This document shows, piece after piece, positions 1 through 10,104 of a stretch of 64,000 nt of DNA. Source of the DNA: Deltaproteobacteria bacterium (GTDB lineage: Bacteria > Desulfobacterota > Desulfuromonadia > Desulfuromonadales > BM103); assembly GCA_024636155.1 (NCBI GenBank), contig JAGXHM010000038.1, positions 24,509-88,508 of the forward strand. Direction: 5' to 3'. The notes under the pieces are model-generated. The model ran no database searches, was not told the DNA's origin, and worked only from the letters and a program-made list of their open reading frames with translations. The position numbers and the translations under genes were made by a program. How positions within the stretch are numbered: position 1 is the first letter of the stretch; each line of letters starts with the position of its first letter.

Positions 1-981
1 TATTCTTATTAGGTAACCTTCTAGTTCGCGAACATTATTGCAGATAGAATTAGCCAGAAAAAGAGCAACATCTTCGGGAATATTTATACTGTTTTGTTCC
101 GCTTTCATCTTTAAAATAGCTAATTTGGTTTCTACGTCTGGTGGTTGTATATCGGCAATTAATCCCCATTCAAATCTGGAGCGTAATCTTTCTTCGAGGC
201 CCGGGATCTCTTTTGGAAATTTATCGGAAGTAACAATTATTTGTTTATGTGATTCATAAAGAGCATTGAAGGTATGGAAAAACTCCTCCTGAGTACGTTC
301 CTTACCCGCTATAAATTGTATATCGTCAATCAAAATAACATCCATGGAGCGAAATTTGTTACGAAATTCATCCATGCGATTATAGCGTAATGAATTAATA
401 AGTTCATTCATGAATTTTTCAGACGTATAGTAGCAAATCCGCATCTGTGGGGATTTTTTTAGTATGGCGTTGCCTATAGCATTTGCTAGGTGGGTTTTAC
501 CTAAACCTACAGCACCGTAGATGAATAGTGGATTGTAGGTTGTTGCAGGGTTGTTGGCGACAGCCATAGCTGCAGCATATGCAAATTGATTTGATGAACC
601 TGCTACAAATTCGTCAAAGGTATATTTACGATTTAAATTTATATCTGCTGAATAATTATTGGTTATAGGTTTTAGGTCAATCACCGCAGAATTTGTTGAT
701 GTTTCCGCAATAGTGGTAGTTTTTGGTATGCTGTCTCTGTTTTTGCTGTCAACAGTGAAGTGAAGTTGATAGGTAATTGCAGAGAGCTCGGAGAGAATTT
801 TTTGGATGAGTTTGCTATAATTATCTTTAACCCAATCGAGAACAAACCGGTTTGGTACTTCAAGATAAACCATATCTTGCTCGATTTTGACGAGCTTCAA
901 CGGTTTTATCCAAGTTGAAAAGTGCTGAGGACTGAGATTCAGTTCCAGATGTGCGAGGGTATCACCCCAGAGTTTATTCAT
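1..981 (-). CDS. dnaA: Chromosomal replication initiator protein DnaA (partial, C-terminus beyond left edge)
   Basis: Not in ORF track because it has no stop inside the window. Minus-strand translation from ATG at 981 reads MNKLWGDTLAHLELNLSPQHFSTWIKPL...NPLFIYGAVGLGKTHLANAIGN...VILIDDIQFIAGKERTQEEFFHTFNAL; DnaA Walker A/B motifs. Confidence 0.95.
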   Translation of the reverse strand, partial: MNKLWGDTLAHLELNLSPQHFSTWIKPLKLVKIEQDMVYLEVPNRFVLDWVKDNYSKLIQKILSELSAITYQLHFTVDSKNRDSIPKTTTIAETSTNSAVIDLKPITNNYSADINLNRKYTFDEFVAGSSNQFAYAAAMAVANNPATTYNPLFIYGAVGLGKTHLANAIGNAILKKSPQMRICYYTSEKFMNELINSLRYNRMDEFRNKFRSMDVILIDDIQFIAGKERTQEEFFHTFNALYESHKQIIVTSDKFPKEIPGLEERLRSRFEWGLIADIQPPDVETKLAILKMKAEQNSINIPEDVALFLANSICNNVRELEGYLIRI

Positions 982-1286
982 ACCGGTATTATTCTTTACT
1001 TAAATTTCCAGATGACATAATAAAAGTTGGCTTATCCACAAACTTTTAAACAACCGTGGATAACTTCAAAAACATCGAAACATCAGTAGGTTAGGGGAAA
1101 AAACAGAGTTAATATTGCTGTTGAAGATTAGCAGAGGATTTTTTTTATTGCAAGTGAAAATTCTATTAGGATTTTTGGTTTAAACCTTTGATATTTTTTT
1201 AGTTCTTTACTTTTTTTTTCAACTATGCTTAAAAGTGCTGTTCACTAATACTACTAACATCCCGATAAACAGGAGATATATCTGTC
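982..1286. other. oriC: Putative oriC (dnaA-rpmH intergenic region with inverted DnaA boxes and AT-rich stretch)
   Basis: TTATCCACA at 1032-1040 and inverted CGTGGATAA at 1055-1063; very AT-rich tract about 1135-1230; located between divergent dnaA and rpmH. Confidence 0.7.
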
Positions 1287-1436
1287 ATGAAACGTACTTA
1301 TCAACCAAGCAAAGTCAGCCGCAAACGTACCCATGGTTTTCGCAGGCGTATGCGTTCGAATGGCGGTTCAAATATTATAAAACGTAGGCGTGCCCGGGGC
1401 CGTAAGTCTTTGGCTGTGTCTATTCCAATCAAGTAA
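1287..1436 (+). CDS. rpmH: 50S ribosomal protein L34 (49 aa)
   Basis: Translation [49 protein letters not shown]; below the ORF-track size cutoff. Confidence 0.97.
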   Translation: MKRTYQPSKVSRKRTHGFRRRMRSNGGSNIIKRRRARGRKSLAVSIPIK

Positions 1437-1450
1437 TAACAAGTTAACGG

Positions 1451-1807
1451 GTGAAAGGTGAACAAACCTTTGAGAGGTTTCGCAGAATACGTCGCTCAAG
1501 TGATTACAAACGGACTTGGCAAGAAGGACGACGTTATCACACTACCCATTTTGTTGTGATTGTGAACCCTGGACGGGAGTTTTCTCGTCTGGGGATAACC
1601 GTAAGTCGCAAAGTCGGCAATGCTGTTTGCCGCAATCAACTCAAACGCTGGATTCGCGATTTATTTAGAAATAACTATAAACAGTTTGGTTTAATCGTGG
1701 ATCTATCGATTATTGCCAAGCGTCAAGCAGGCCCCCTGAGTCGTTCGCAAGTGGATCGGGAACTTCTGACAGTCTTTGCCCGCCTGGAGACCGAAGATCA
1801 TGTTTAA
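1451..1807 (+). CDS. rnpA: Ribonuclease P protein component (GTG start)
   Basis: RnpA-like sequence ([13 protein letters not shown]), position rpmH-rnpA-yidD. Confidence 0.93.
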   Translation: MKGEQTFERFRRIRRSSDYKRTWQEGRRYHTTHFVVIVNPGREFSRLGITVSRKVGNAVCRNQLKRWIRDLFRNNYKQFGLIVDLSIIAKRQAGPLSRSQVDRELLTVFARLETEDHV

Positions 1808-2012
1808 ACGGTTAGCCTTAGCGGGTATTCGCTTTTATAGAGTATTTATTTCCCCACTAAAACCACCCACCTGTCGTTTTTACCCTTCTTGCTCTACGTA
1901 CACCCTGGATGCTGTTACCAAGTATGGCGCCATGAGTGGTATTTGGTTGGGAATTAAACGTTTAGCCCGTTGTCATCCCTGGCACCCTGGGGGATTTGAT
2001 CCGGTTGATTAG
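1800..2012 (+). CDS. yidD: Membrane protein insertion efficiency factor YidD (start trimmed to ATG 1800)
   Basis: [22 protein letters not shown] motif; gene order. Confidence 0.93.
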   Translation: MFKRLALAGIRFYRVFISPLKPPTCRFYPSCSTYTLDAVTKYGAMSGIWLGIKRLARCHPWHPGGFDPVD

Positions 2013-2041
2013 GATCTATAAACAGGAGTTTTTCTCAAATT

Positions 2042-3679
2042 ATGAATACATCTGAAAATAAAAATTTAGTCCTCGCTATGGTTCTCATGCTTGCAGTCTG
2101 GTTGGGCTTTTCCTTCTTTTTTCCACCGACCCCAAAAGAGCAGACGCAACCAGTTGTAAATCAGAAAGAACAGTCGGTCGTAGCGCCAACAACCGAGGAG
2201 CAACATGTCGCCAATAATGTTGCTGAAGTTACAGCACCGGTTGTTGATCCCGTAGCGGTTCTTATTGCTGAGACTTCCGCACCTGCGCGAGATATTGTTG
2301 TTGAGACAGATAAATATCAGGCTGTTTTTACCACCCAGGGCGCGCGTCTGGTTTCTTTCAAATTGAAGGATTACCATATAACAGCTGACCAAGCGTCTCC
2401 TCCTGTGCAGATGTTTGAAGAAGGGCCACAGCGCTATTCAACCTTGCGTACAACAGGTTCTGAGGGGTTTCTCTTAAGCGAGGATGCCCGCTTTGAAACA
2501 ATAGCGCAGGATCTTGTTGAGGTCGCAGGGAGTGAGCGAGTTACCATCCGCTTTCAGCATGTTGCTGCCAATGGCATGCAATACGTAAAGACCTTCGTTG
2601 TGAGTGGTAATGAATATCTGATCGACACTGGCTTTGAATTACACAACCCTGGTCCAACACCACTACGCGGCACAGTTGATCTTGCCCTGGTACAGCGCTG
2701 GGATGAGTCTCTTAATGATGACAGTTACTCCTTCTCTGGCCCAGCAACTCTGGTAGAAGATAAAATCGAAGAGGTGGACGTTGACGACCTGAAAGAAGGT
2801 TCTGTTGCGTACAGTAAAGGCCTTGTCTGGACATCTTTTCAAACCAAGTACTTTCTTTCGGTTGTGGTGCCTGGAGAGAGAACCGTAGAACGAATTCAGA
2901 TTTCGCGTAACGGTGATGCCATAGAGAATGTTTTGGAAACCCCTTACTTCACTTTACAGGGCGGAGAGAGTCGTAAGCTTGATTACCTGGTCTTCATTGG
3001 CCCGAAAGAACCTCAACTACTCACTGCTGCTGGTCATCAGTTGGATAAAATTGTTGGTTTTGGCTTTTTTGACCTTCTGGCTCAGCCTCTTTTTGTGGTT
3101 CTGACTTTTCTCTATGGTTATTTTAAAAATTATGGCGTGGCTATTATTCTCTTGACGGTGTTGATCAAGATAGTCTTCTGGCCCTTGACCCACAAGAGCT
3201 ATTCTTCAATGAAGTCGATGCAAAAACTGCAACCAGAGATGCAGAAGATGCGTGACAAGTACAAGAATGACAAAGAACGTCTGAATAAGGAGATGATGGC
3301 GCTTTATAAGACTAATAGCGTCAATCCCTTAGGTGGTTGTTTGCCCATGTTGGTGCAGATTCCGGTTTTCTTTGCGCTATATCAGGTGCTGCTTAACTCT
3401 ATCGCTCTTCGGCACGCCCCTTTTGCTTTTTGGTTGATGGACCTCTCTGCTAAAGACCCTTACTACATTACGCCTCTTCTGATGGGCGCGAGTATGTTTG
3501 TGCAGCAGAAGATGACCCCGACAACGGCAGACCCGATGCAGGCAAAAATCTTTATGATGATGCCGATCGTCTTTACTTTCATGTTCCTCAACTTCCCGTC
3601 AGGGTTAGTTATTTATTGGTTAGTGAACAATCTTTTAACTATTTTGCAGCAGTATTTCATTCATCGTAAAGCCACCTGA
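2042..3679 (+). CDS. yidC: Membrane protein insertase YidC/Oxa1
   Basis: 545 aa, periplasmic domain plus YidC_Oxa1 C-terminal motifs (NPLGGCLPMLVQIPVFFALYQVL). Confidence 0.97.
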   Translation: MNTSENKNLVLAMVLMLAVWLGFSFFFPPTPKEQTQPVVNQKEQSVVAPTTEEQHVANNVAEVTAPVVDPVAVLIAETSAPARDIVVETDKYQAVFTTQGARLVSFKLKDYHITADQASPPVQMFEEGPQRYSTLRTTGSEGFLLSEDARFETIAQDLVEVAGSERVTIRFQHVAANGMQYVKTFVVSGNEYLIDTGFELHNPGPTPLRGTVDLALVQRWDESLNDDSYSFSGPATLVEDKIEEVDVDDLKEGSVAYSKGLVWTSFQTKYFLSVVVPGERTVERIQISRNGDAIENVLETPYFTLQGGESRKLDYLVFIGPKEPQLLTAAGHQLDKIVGFGFFDLLAQPLFVVLTFLYGYFKNYGVAIILLTVLIKIVFWPLTHKSYSSMKSMQKLQPEMQKMRDKYKNDKERLNKEMMALYKTNSVNPLGGCLPMLVQIPVFFALYQVLLNSIALRHAPFAFWLMDLSAKDPYYITPLLMGASMFVQQKMTPTTADPMQAKIFMMMPIVFTFMFLNFPSGLVIYWLVNNLLTILQQYFIHRKAT

Positions 3680-3688
3680 TCGCTTGTT

Positions 3689-4321
3689 ATGAATCAACTG
3701 TACCTGCATGTTGAAGTTGCAGCAAAGAGCCTGGATGTTGCTGTCGAACAGGCTCTTGTGCAATTGAATTGCACAAGAGCCGAGGCAGACATTGACGTTT
3801 TGCAGCTCTATTCATCAGGACTTTTTGGTCTCTTTGGTCGGCGCTTGGCGCGGGTTCACGTCACAATACATGATCGCGGTATTCTTGCGCGTCAGTTTGC
3901 TCGTCGCTTGTTGTCTTTAAGTGGTCTGGAAGCCACTGTTGATTTGGTTTCAGCTAGTACCCAGACTGAGCTTCACTTGTCAGCACATGATACGAGCCTT
4001 GTGATTGGTCGTCATGGCCAGACATTAGAGGCACTGCAAAGCCTGGTTGGCACTATGACGGATCGGTTGACGACTGATCGTACGCCAATTATTCTCGATG
4101 TGGACGGTTACCGTGGGCGGCGACGTAATTTTCTTAATCGTCTGGCCCAACGTTTGTCTCAAAAGGTACGTCAATCAGGCAAACCAGCCTCTACCCCTCC
4201 CCTTGTTCTCAGTGAGCGCCGCATTCTACACGAATTATTTAAGCAGGAGTCGGACCTGCAATCTCATTCCAAGAATCACGAAGGTGGTCGCAAAATAATC
4301 ATTCTGCAGCCACGGGGTTAA
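3689..4321 (+). CDS. jag: Jag/KhpB-type RNA-binding protein (KH-like + R3H)
   Basis: VIGRHGQTLEALQSLV KH-like motif and R3H-like helix; located between yidC and mnmE. Confidence 0.85.
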   Translation: MNQLYLHVEVAAKSLDVAVEQALVQLNCTRAEADIDVLQLYSSGLFGLFGRRLARVHVTIHDRGILARQFARRLLSLSGLEATVDLVSASTQTELHLSAHDTSLVIGRHGQTLEALQSLVGTMTDRLTTDRTPIILDVDGYRGRRRNFLNRLAQRLSQKVRQSGKPASTPPLVLSERRILHELFKQESDLQSHSKNHEGGRKIIILQPRG

Positions 4322-4324
4322 CGG

Positions 4325-5695
4325 ATGTTGTCGTTTAATACAATTGTTGCTCCAGCTACACCGCCTGGCGAGGGAGGGGTCGGTATTATCCGCCTTTCCG
4401 GCCCTCGTGCTGTTGAATTTCTTGACGTTGTTTTTCAAGGAAAAACCCTCGCCACTGCGATGAAGTCACACCGTCTCTACCACGGTCATTTGTTCAATCA
4501 GCACTCTGTGCGGGTTGATGAGGTCCTTGTTGTGGTTATGCGAGCTCCTCGATCGTATACTGGCGAGGATGTGGTTGAGGTTCACTGCCATGGCGGCAGT
4601 CAGATACTCCGCACTGTTTTGGATCTTTTCTTGGCTTCAGGTGCCAGTATGGCGACCCCTGGAGAGTTTACCCAGCGCGCTTTTTTGAATGGTCGCATTG
4701 ATCTGACGCAAGCTGAAGCGGTTGTTGATATGATCAAGGCCCGTTCAGAGCGTGCCAGTCGCGTTGCTATGGACCAACTTGACGGTCACCTCTCACGGAA
4801 AATTTACCATTTTTCGGGGCAACTGAAAGATGCTCTGGCTTTACTTGAGGCCCATATCGATTTCCCGGATGACGAAGTCGGCACTCTGGATCTTCCTGGT
4901 TTACTCGTTCCGGTTCATGAGTTATCCCTTGAGATGGCATCTTTGGCGAGTAGCTTTGATGTTGGTCGTGCTTTGCGGGAGGGGATAAAGGTTTTGATTC
5001 TTGGTCGCCCCAATGTTGGTAAAAGCTCCTTGATGAATGCACTGTTAGGTGAATCAAGGTCGATTGTGACAGAGATAGCTGGTACCACCCGTGACACGTT
5101 GGAAGAGCAGTTGATTCTTGATGGTTTTCCGATCAGGTTGGTTGATGCGGCTGGTGTGAGGGACACTTTTGATCTGATTGAGCAAGAGGGTGTTCGTCGT
5201 GCTCGCGCAAAGGCGCTGACCGCAGACCTTATTTTGATGGTCGTGGATGGATGTTGCCCTTTGATTGATGAAGACTTCCTGGCGCTGGAATTATGCCACC
5301 CAAGTAAAACCGTGATTGTCGTCAATAAGAGCGATCAAGCTCAAGCTTGCGATTTAGAACTTTTGTCGAGTTTTCCGCAACAGGTTTCAATTTCAGCTAA
5401 ATATAATTTAGGTCTTACAGCGCTGCGGGAAGCTATTGTGGGACGACTCTCCAGCGACAAAGCACTCTCAGGTAGTGAGGGGGTCGTAATCACGGAGAGG
5501 CGACACCGAGACGCTCTCTTGCGAGCGATTGCAAGTTTGGAAGAGTTACAGAGGTCTGTGGACGCTGTTGCTCCACTTGAATGTTTGGCTTTGGAATTAC
5601 GTGAAGCCTTGTCAGCCCTTGGTCAAATTACCGGTGAAACCACACCTGATGAAATTCTAGATCACATTTTTAGCCAGTTTTCTATTGGTAAATAG
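4325..5695 (+). CDS. mnmE: tRNA uridine-5-carboxymethylaminomethyl(34) synthesis GTPase MnmE
   Basis: G1 GRPNVGKSSLMN, C-terminal DEILDHIFSQFSIGK (CIGK-like end). Confidence 0.97.
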   Translation: MLSFNTIVAPATPPGEGGVGIIRLSGPRAVEFLDVVFQGKTLATAMKSHRLYHGHLFNQHSVRVDEVLVVVMRAPRSYTGEDVVEVHCHGGSQILRTVLDLFLASGASMATPGEFTQRAFLNGRIDLTQAEAVVDMIKARSERASRVAMDQLDGHLSRKIYHFSGQLKDALALLEAHIDFPDDEVGTLDLPGLLVPVHELSLEMASLASSFDVGRALREGIKVLILGRPNVGKSSLMNALLGESRSIVTEIAGTTRDTLEEQLILDGFPIRLVDAAGVRDTFDLIEQEGVRRARAKALTADLILMVVDGCCPLIDEDFLALELCHPSKTVIVVNKSDQAQACDLELLSSFPQQVSISAKYNLGLTALREAIVGRLSSDKALSGSEGVVITERRHRDALLRAIASLEELQRSVDAVAPLECLALELREALSALGQITGETTPDEILDHIFSQFSIGK

Positions 5696-5699
5696 TATC

Positions 5700-5715
5700 T
5701 GTTCCACGTGAAACT
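5700..5715. promoter_or_regulatory. parS: parS centromere site 1 (TGTTCCACGTGAAACT)
   Basis: Matches the widely conserved ParB-binding palindrome TGTTNCACGTGAAACA with one end mismatch. Confidence 0.9.
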
Positions 5716-5735
5716 TTGAGTGTTTTTTGAATAAC

Positions 5736-5751
5736 TGTTCCACGTGAAACA
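5736..5751. promoter_or_regulatory. parS: parS centromere site 2 (TGTTCCACGTGAAACA)
   Basis: Match to TGTTNCACGTGAAACA; 36 bp from site 1; parAB 2.7 kb downstream. Confidence 0.93.
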
Positions 5752-5788
5752 TGTTCTCGGTGTTGATTGGCGTAAAAGGAAGGAATCT

Positions 5789-7636
5789 ATGGCTGAAAAC
5801 TACGATGTAATCGTGGTTGGTGCTGGTCACGCTGGTTGCGAGGCTGCGCTGGCTGCAGCCCGTATGGGGTGCCGAGCTCTACTTCTGACCCTTAATCTGG
5901 ACGCTGTCGCTCAAATGTCGTGCAACCCGGCGATAGGTGGGTTAGCTAAAGGACACCTGGTGCGTGAAATTGATGCGCTTGGTGGCGAGATGGCACGCAA
6001 TATTGACGCTACAGGTATTCAGTTTCGTGTTTTGAATACAAAGAAGGGGCCCGCGGTGCAGGCCTCGCGAGCTCAAGCTGACCGTGATCTTTACCGGGCT
6101 CGTATGAAGCAGGTGATTGAAGGTCAATCATGCCTCGATCTTAAACAGGGTCAAGTTGTTCGGTTGCTTGTTGAGGGAAATGTCGTTAAAGGAGTTGAAA
6201 CCCGCGATGGCCTGCTTTTTTCAGCACCAAGCGTTATACTGACAACCGGCACCTTTATGCATGGCCTAATCCATATTGGTTTGGTTAATTACCCCGGAGG
6301 CCGTGCCGGAGAACCGCCATCTGAAGGACTTTCAAGCCATCTGCGTTCGCTTGGTTTTACTGTCGGGCGCTTGAAAACCGGAACACCACCCCGCCTCTCT
6401 GCGGCAACGATTAACTTCTCCGAACTCGAAGAACAGCCCGGTGACCCCTGCCCCAAGCCGTTTTCTGCCGACACCGCGAAGATTGATCGCCCGCAAGTTC
6501 CCTGTCATATTACCTATACTAACGAACGCACCCACGAGGTGATCCGTGCTGGCCTGGATCGCTCTCCCTTGTATTCAGGCGTCATAGAGGGTGTTGGTCC
6601 GCGTTACTGTCCGTCTATCGAAGACAAGGTTGTGCGCTTCCCTGACAAGAATCAGCACCAGATATTCCTTGAGCCGGAAGGTCTTGCGAGCGGCGAGATC
6701 TACCCGAATGGTGTCTCTACCTCATTGCCTGTTGATGTGCAGTTGGCTTACCTGCGAACGATGAAAGGCCTCGAGAAGGTTGAGATAACGCGACCAGGAT
6801 ACGCGATAGAGTATGACTACGTCGATCCTATTCAATTGTATCCAACCTTGGAAACTAAACGCTTGCACGGTCTCTATCATGCTGGTCAGATTAACGGCAC
6901 CTCCGGTTATGAGGAAGCGGCTGCCCAAGGGCTTCTGGCGGGTATAAATGCGGCACTGCAGACGAAAGGGTGTGAGCCGGTAGTGATTGGTCGAGATCAG
7001 GGTTATCTTGGTGTGCTGGTGGATGATCTGGTTAATTTGGGCGCCAAAGAACCTTATCGGATGTTTACCTCGCGGGCTGAATATCGTCTTTTATTGCGTG
7101 AAGATAATGCCGACCAACGCCTCAGCCCCCTCGGACGAGAGATAGGATTATTGACCGATGATCGCTGGGAACGCTTCTCGGATAAGCTTTCTGGCCTGGG
7201 TCGGGGCCACGAGCGTTTACGTCAAGTGCGAATTTCTCCAGGAAATCGTGAGGTTTTGGCTCGACTTGGATTGCTGGATTTAAAAAATGGTGCTTCCCTT
7301 GAAGAGTTACTACGCCGGCCGGAGATCTGTATCGATGACCTTGGTTTCCTCGATGCGGAGTTGGCTGGCCTTTCTCACGAAGTCCGTAGAGAGCTGGAAA
7401 CGGAAGTCAAGTATGCCGGCTACATTGGCCGACAGAAAGAACAGGTTGAACGCTTTAAGCGTCTAGAAAATCTTGTTATTCCAGCTGACTTTGATTATGA
7501 CGCAATAAATGGCCTGTCCGCTGAGGTTCATGAAAAGCTTAAACTGGTGACACCTCGTACCCTTGGTCAGGCTGGACGAATTCCTGGCGTTACCCCGGCA
7601 GCGATTGCCATACTGGCGATTCTTTTGCGGCGTTAA
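5789..7636 (+). CDS. mnmG: tRNA uridine-5-carboxymethylaminomethyl(34) synthesis enzyme MnmG (start trimmed; ORF-track start lies inside parS site 2)
   Basis: [37 protein letters not shown] upstream of ATG 5789. Confidence 0.97.
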   Translation: MAENYDVIVVGAGHAGCEAALAAARMGCRALLLTLNLDAVAQMSCNPAIGGLAKGHLVREIDALGGEMARNIDATGIQFRVLNTKKGPAVQASRAQADRDLYRARMKQVIEGQSCLDLKQGQVVRLLVEGNVVKGVETRDGLLFSAPSVILTTGTFMHGLIHIGLVNYPGGRAGEPPSEGLSSHLRSLGFTVGRLKTGTPPRLSAATINFSELEEQPGDPCPKPFSADTAKIDRPQVPCHITYTNERTHEVIRAGLDRSPLYSGVIEGVGPRYCPSIEDKVVRFPDKNQHQIFLEPEGLASGEIYPNGVSTSLPVDVQLAYLRTMKGLEKVEITRPGYAIEYDYVDPIQLYPTLETKRLHGLYHAGQINGTSGYEEAAAQGLLAGINAALQTKGCEPVVIGRDQGYLGVLVDDLVNLGAKEPYRMFTSRAEYRLLLREDNADQRLSPLGREIGLLTDDRWERFSDKLSGLGRGHERLRQVRISPGNREVLARLGLLDLKNGASLEELLRRPEICIDDLGFLDAELAGLSHEVRRELETEVKYAGYIGRQKEQVERFKRLENLVIPADFDYDAINGLSAEVHEKLKLVTPRTLGQAGRIPGVTPAAIAILAILLRR

Positions 7637-7646
7637 GGTGGAATGT

Positions 7647-8279
7647 ATGGTGTTGTCGGAACTGCTGGGCAGGCTCGACCTTGATGTCTCTTTGGAGGTC
7701 TTGCCTCCGTTGGAAGGCATAGTTGATGAGCTTTTGCGCTGGAATCCTCGCCGTAACCTAACCGCTATCACTGATCGAGAAGAAGTTTTGGAGAAGCATT
7801 TGGTCGATTCTTTGACTCTGCTCCCCTTTGCCCGCCAATCAACTCACCTGCTTGATATCGGCTCCGGTGCCGGTTTCCCGGCTTTGCCATTGAAGGTTGT
7901 CTGTCCAGAACTCGAAGTTGTTTCTGTTGATGCGGTCGGTAAAAAAATAGATTTCCAGCGCCATATTGTCAGAAAGCTTAGTTTGCAAGGCTTTGTAGCG
8001 CTTCATGCTCGTGTCGAGACGCTGACCGAATATCATGCCGGTTTTGATCTGGTAACCGCCCGGGCGCTGTGCTCTTTGGCGGAATTGGTTGCCCTGGCGG
8101 AGCCTTTTCTGTCTCCAGGCGGCCGTTTGGTGGCGATGAAAGGCTTGGAGGGAAGCCGTGAGCTTAACGAGCAACAAGGAGCTTTGAAGCAGGCTGGTTG
8201 GTTTGTCGTTTTGCATCGGTTAAACCTGCCCCTGTCCGGGGCTGAACGTTGCCTGATAGAGTTGACCCGTTTAGAGTGA
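7647..8279 (+). CDS. rsmG: 16S rRNA (guanine(527)-N7)-methyltransferase RsmG
   Basis: LLDIGSGAGFPALPLKVVCPELEVVSVDAVGKK; follows mnmG; start trimmed to ATG 7647. Confidence 0.93.
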   Translation: MVLSELLGRLDLDVSLEVLPPLEGIVDELLRWNPRRNLTAITDREEVLEKHLVDSLTLLPFARQSTHLLDIGSGAGFPALPLKVVCPELEVVSVDAVGKKIDFQRHIVRKLSLQGFVALHARVETLTEYHAGFDLVTARALCSLAELVALAEPFLSPGGRLVAMKGLEGSRELNEQQGALKQAGWFVVLHRLNLPLSGAERCLIELTRLE

Positions 8280-8283
8280 TTTT

Positions 8284-8330
8284 CCACCAGATGTAGTGTT
8301 TGTTTCAGGTTCTACCTCAATATCTGGTGG
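8284..8330. terminator. Inverted repeat CCACCAGAT...ATCTGGTGG between rsmG and parA (hairpin, possible terminator)
   Basis: 9-bp perfect arms plus inner GTAG/CTAC, followed by TTTG. Confidence 0.45.
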
Positions 8331-8423
8331 TTTGCAGTTGTCAGGCAAATTTCCTTTGAAGATCCAGGTGCTTATGTTAATCTGAGCGACTTGAAAAACA
8401 TCACCCGAAGGAGTTATTAGGGC

Positions 8424-9188
8424 ATGGTCCAGGTAATCGCGATCGCCAACCAGAAAGGTGGTGTAGGCAAGACCACGACAGCAGTAAATCTTGCTGCGTC
8501 TCTGGCTGTTGCAGAAAAGCGCACCTTGTTGGTCGATTTAGACCCTCAGGCCAATGCGACCAGCGGTGTTGGTGTCGATCCTAACCGCGTGAAGCAGACG
8601 GTCTACCATGCGTTGCTTGGTTCGGTTCCGGTTAGTGAATTGCGGCAAACAACAAGCATCGAGCCCCTTCATCTGTTGCCCGCGAATCCGGATCTGATTG
8701 GTGCCGAAGTAGAGTTGATCTCTGCGCTGGCACGCGAGAACAAATTAAAGACAGCCCTGTCTGAGATCACTGACGAATATGACTATATTCTTATCGACTG
8801 CCCACCTTCTCTTGGACTGTTGACAATTAATGCTCTGACTGCTGCTGACAGTGTACTGATCCCTTTGCAGTGCGAGTATTACGCCATGGAGGGGATGACA
8901 CAGTTGATCAACACGGTACGTCTGATCCAACGTGAGTTGAACCCGAGATTAGTTATTCGTGGCATTCTTTTGACAATGTTTGATGCTCGCAACAACTTAT
9001 CCCATCAAGTCAGTGCCGGGATTCGTGAACATTTCACCAAACAAGTTTTTGAAACCATGATTCCACGCAATGTGCGCCTTTCTGAGGCGCCCAGCCATGG
9101 TTTGCCAGCCCTCCTCTACGACATCTCTTCGCGGGGTGCTGTTGCTTATCTGGATTTGGCGCGTGAAATCATCGGTATGGAGTCGTAA
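8424..9188 (+). CDS. parA: Chromosome partitioning ATPase ParA/Soj
   Basis: IAIANQKGGVGKTTTAVNLAASLA Walker motif. Confidence 0.97.
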   Translation: MVQVIAIANQKGGVGKTTTAVNLAASLAVAEKRTLLVDLDPQANATSGVGVDPNRVKQTVYHALLGSVPVSELRQTTSIEPLHLLPANPDLIGAEVELISALARENKLKTALSEITDEYDYILIDCPPSLGLLTINALTAADSVLIPLQCEYYAMEGMTQLINTVRLIQRELNPRLVIRGILLTMFDARNNLSHQVSAGIREHFTKQVFETMIPRNVRLSEAPSHGLPALLYDISSRGAVAYLDLAREIIGMES

Positions 9189-9193
9189 GAAGA

Positions 9194-10051
9194 ATGGTTA
9201 AACGTCCCGCGCTAGGCAAGGGCATTGGTGCCCTTTTGACGTCCGCTTCCCAGGATGGCCGTCACAAGTATTTCGTCTGTCCGGTCGAAGAACTCAAGCC
9301 TCATCATCAGCAACCCCGTAAAACATTCAATGATGCCAAAATGGCAGAACTGGTTGCGTCGATCCGTGAGAAGGGCGTGATCCAACCACTGGTTGTTCGC
9401 CACACGGGTGATCATTATCAGATTATTGCTGGCGAACGACGCTGGCGGGCCGCCCAAAAGGCGGGTCTCAAGGAAATCCCGGTTGTTATTCAGGATGTCT
9501 CTGAAGACTGGGCCTTGGAGATGGCTCTGATTGAGAATATTCAGCGTGAAGATCTAAATCCGATCGAGGAGGCCGAGGCCTACCGTTACCTGATGAGCAC
9601 TTTTGATCTGTCGCAGGAAGAAGTTGCACGGCGCGTTGGGCGGGAGCGGCCGACGGTCGCCAACACTTTACGTCTTTTGCGCCTGCCTGCGACAATTCAG
9701 CAGGATGTGGTTACCGGTCTGCTTACCATGGGGCATGCCCGGGCCTTGTTGGCACTGGAAAATGCTGCACGTATCAAAGAGGTTCGCGACCAGGTTATTA
9801 AGAAGCAGTTTTCTGTGCGCCAGACCGAAGCTTTGGTTAAGAAGCTTAAAGGTGGCCAAGATAAAGTCGTGTCGCGCAAAACCCAGCTTGATCCAGAGTT
9901 GGCGGACCTGGCTGCTCGCTTACAGCGTAGTCTTGGCACCAAGGTGAGTATTCAGCCTCAATCCCGTGGTGGTAAAGGCGGTAAGATTGAAATCAGTTAT
10001 TATTCTCCTGAAGAATTTGAGCGGCTACTGGATATTTTTGAAAGTCGGTAG
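9194..10051 (+). CDS. parB: Chromosome partitioning protein ParB/Spo0J
   Basis: GERRWRAAQKAGLKEIPVVI, ENIQREDLNPIEEAEAY. Confidence 0.97.
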   Translation: MVKRPALGKGIGALLTSASQDGRHKYFVCPVEELKPHHQQPRKTFNDAKMAELVASIREKGVIQPLVVRHTGDHYQIIAGERRWRAAQKAGLKEIPVVIQDVSEDWALEMALIENIQREDLNPIEEAEAYRYLMSTFDLSQEEVARRVGRERPTVANTLRLLRLPATIQQDVVTGLLTMGHARALLALENAARIKEVRDQVIKKQFSVRQTEALVKKLKGGQDKVVSRKTQLDPELADLAARLQRSLGTKVSIQPQSRGGKGGKIEISYYSPEEFERLLDIFESR

Positions 10052-10104
10052 ATAAATCTTTGTAATTACAGTGTTTTAACTATTAACATCCAGGAACCCA
10101 AGAC

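Noticed and set aside
4555-4560. Isolated GTATAC half-sites in mnmE (4555) and mfd (27008)
   Set aside because: Single half-sites inside coding sequence without the second GTATAC at 7-bp spacing
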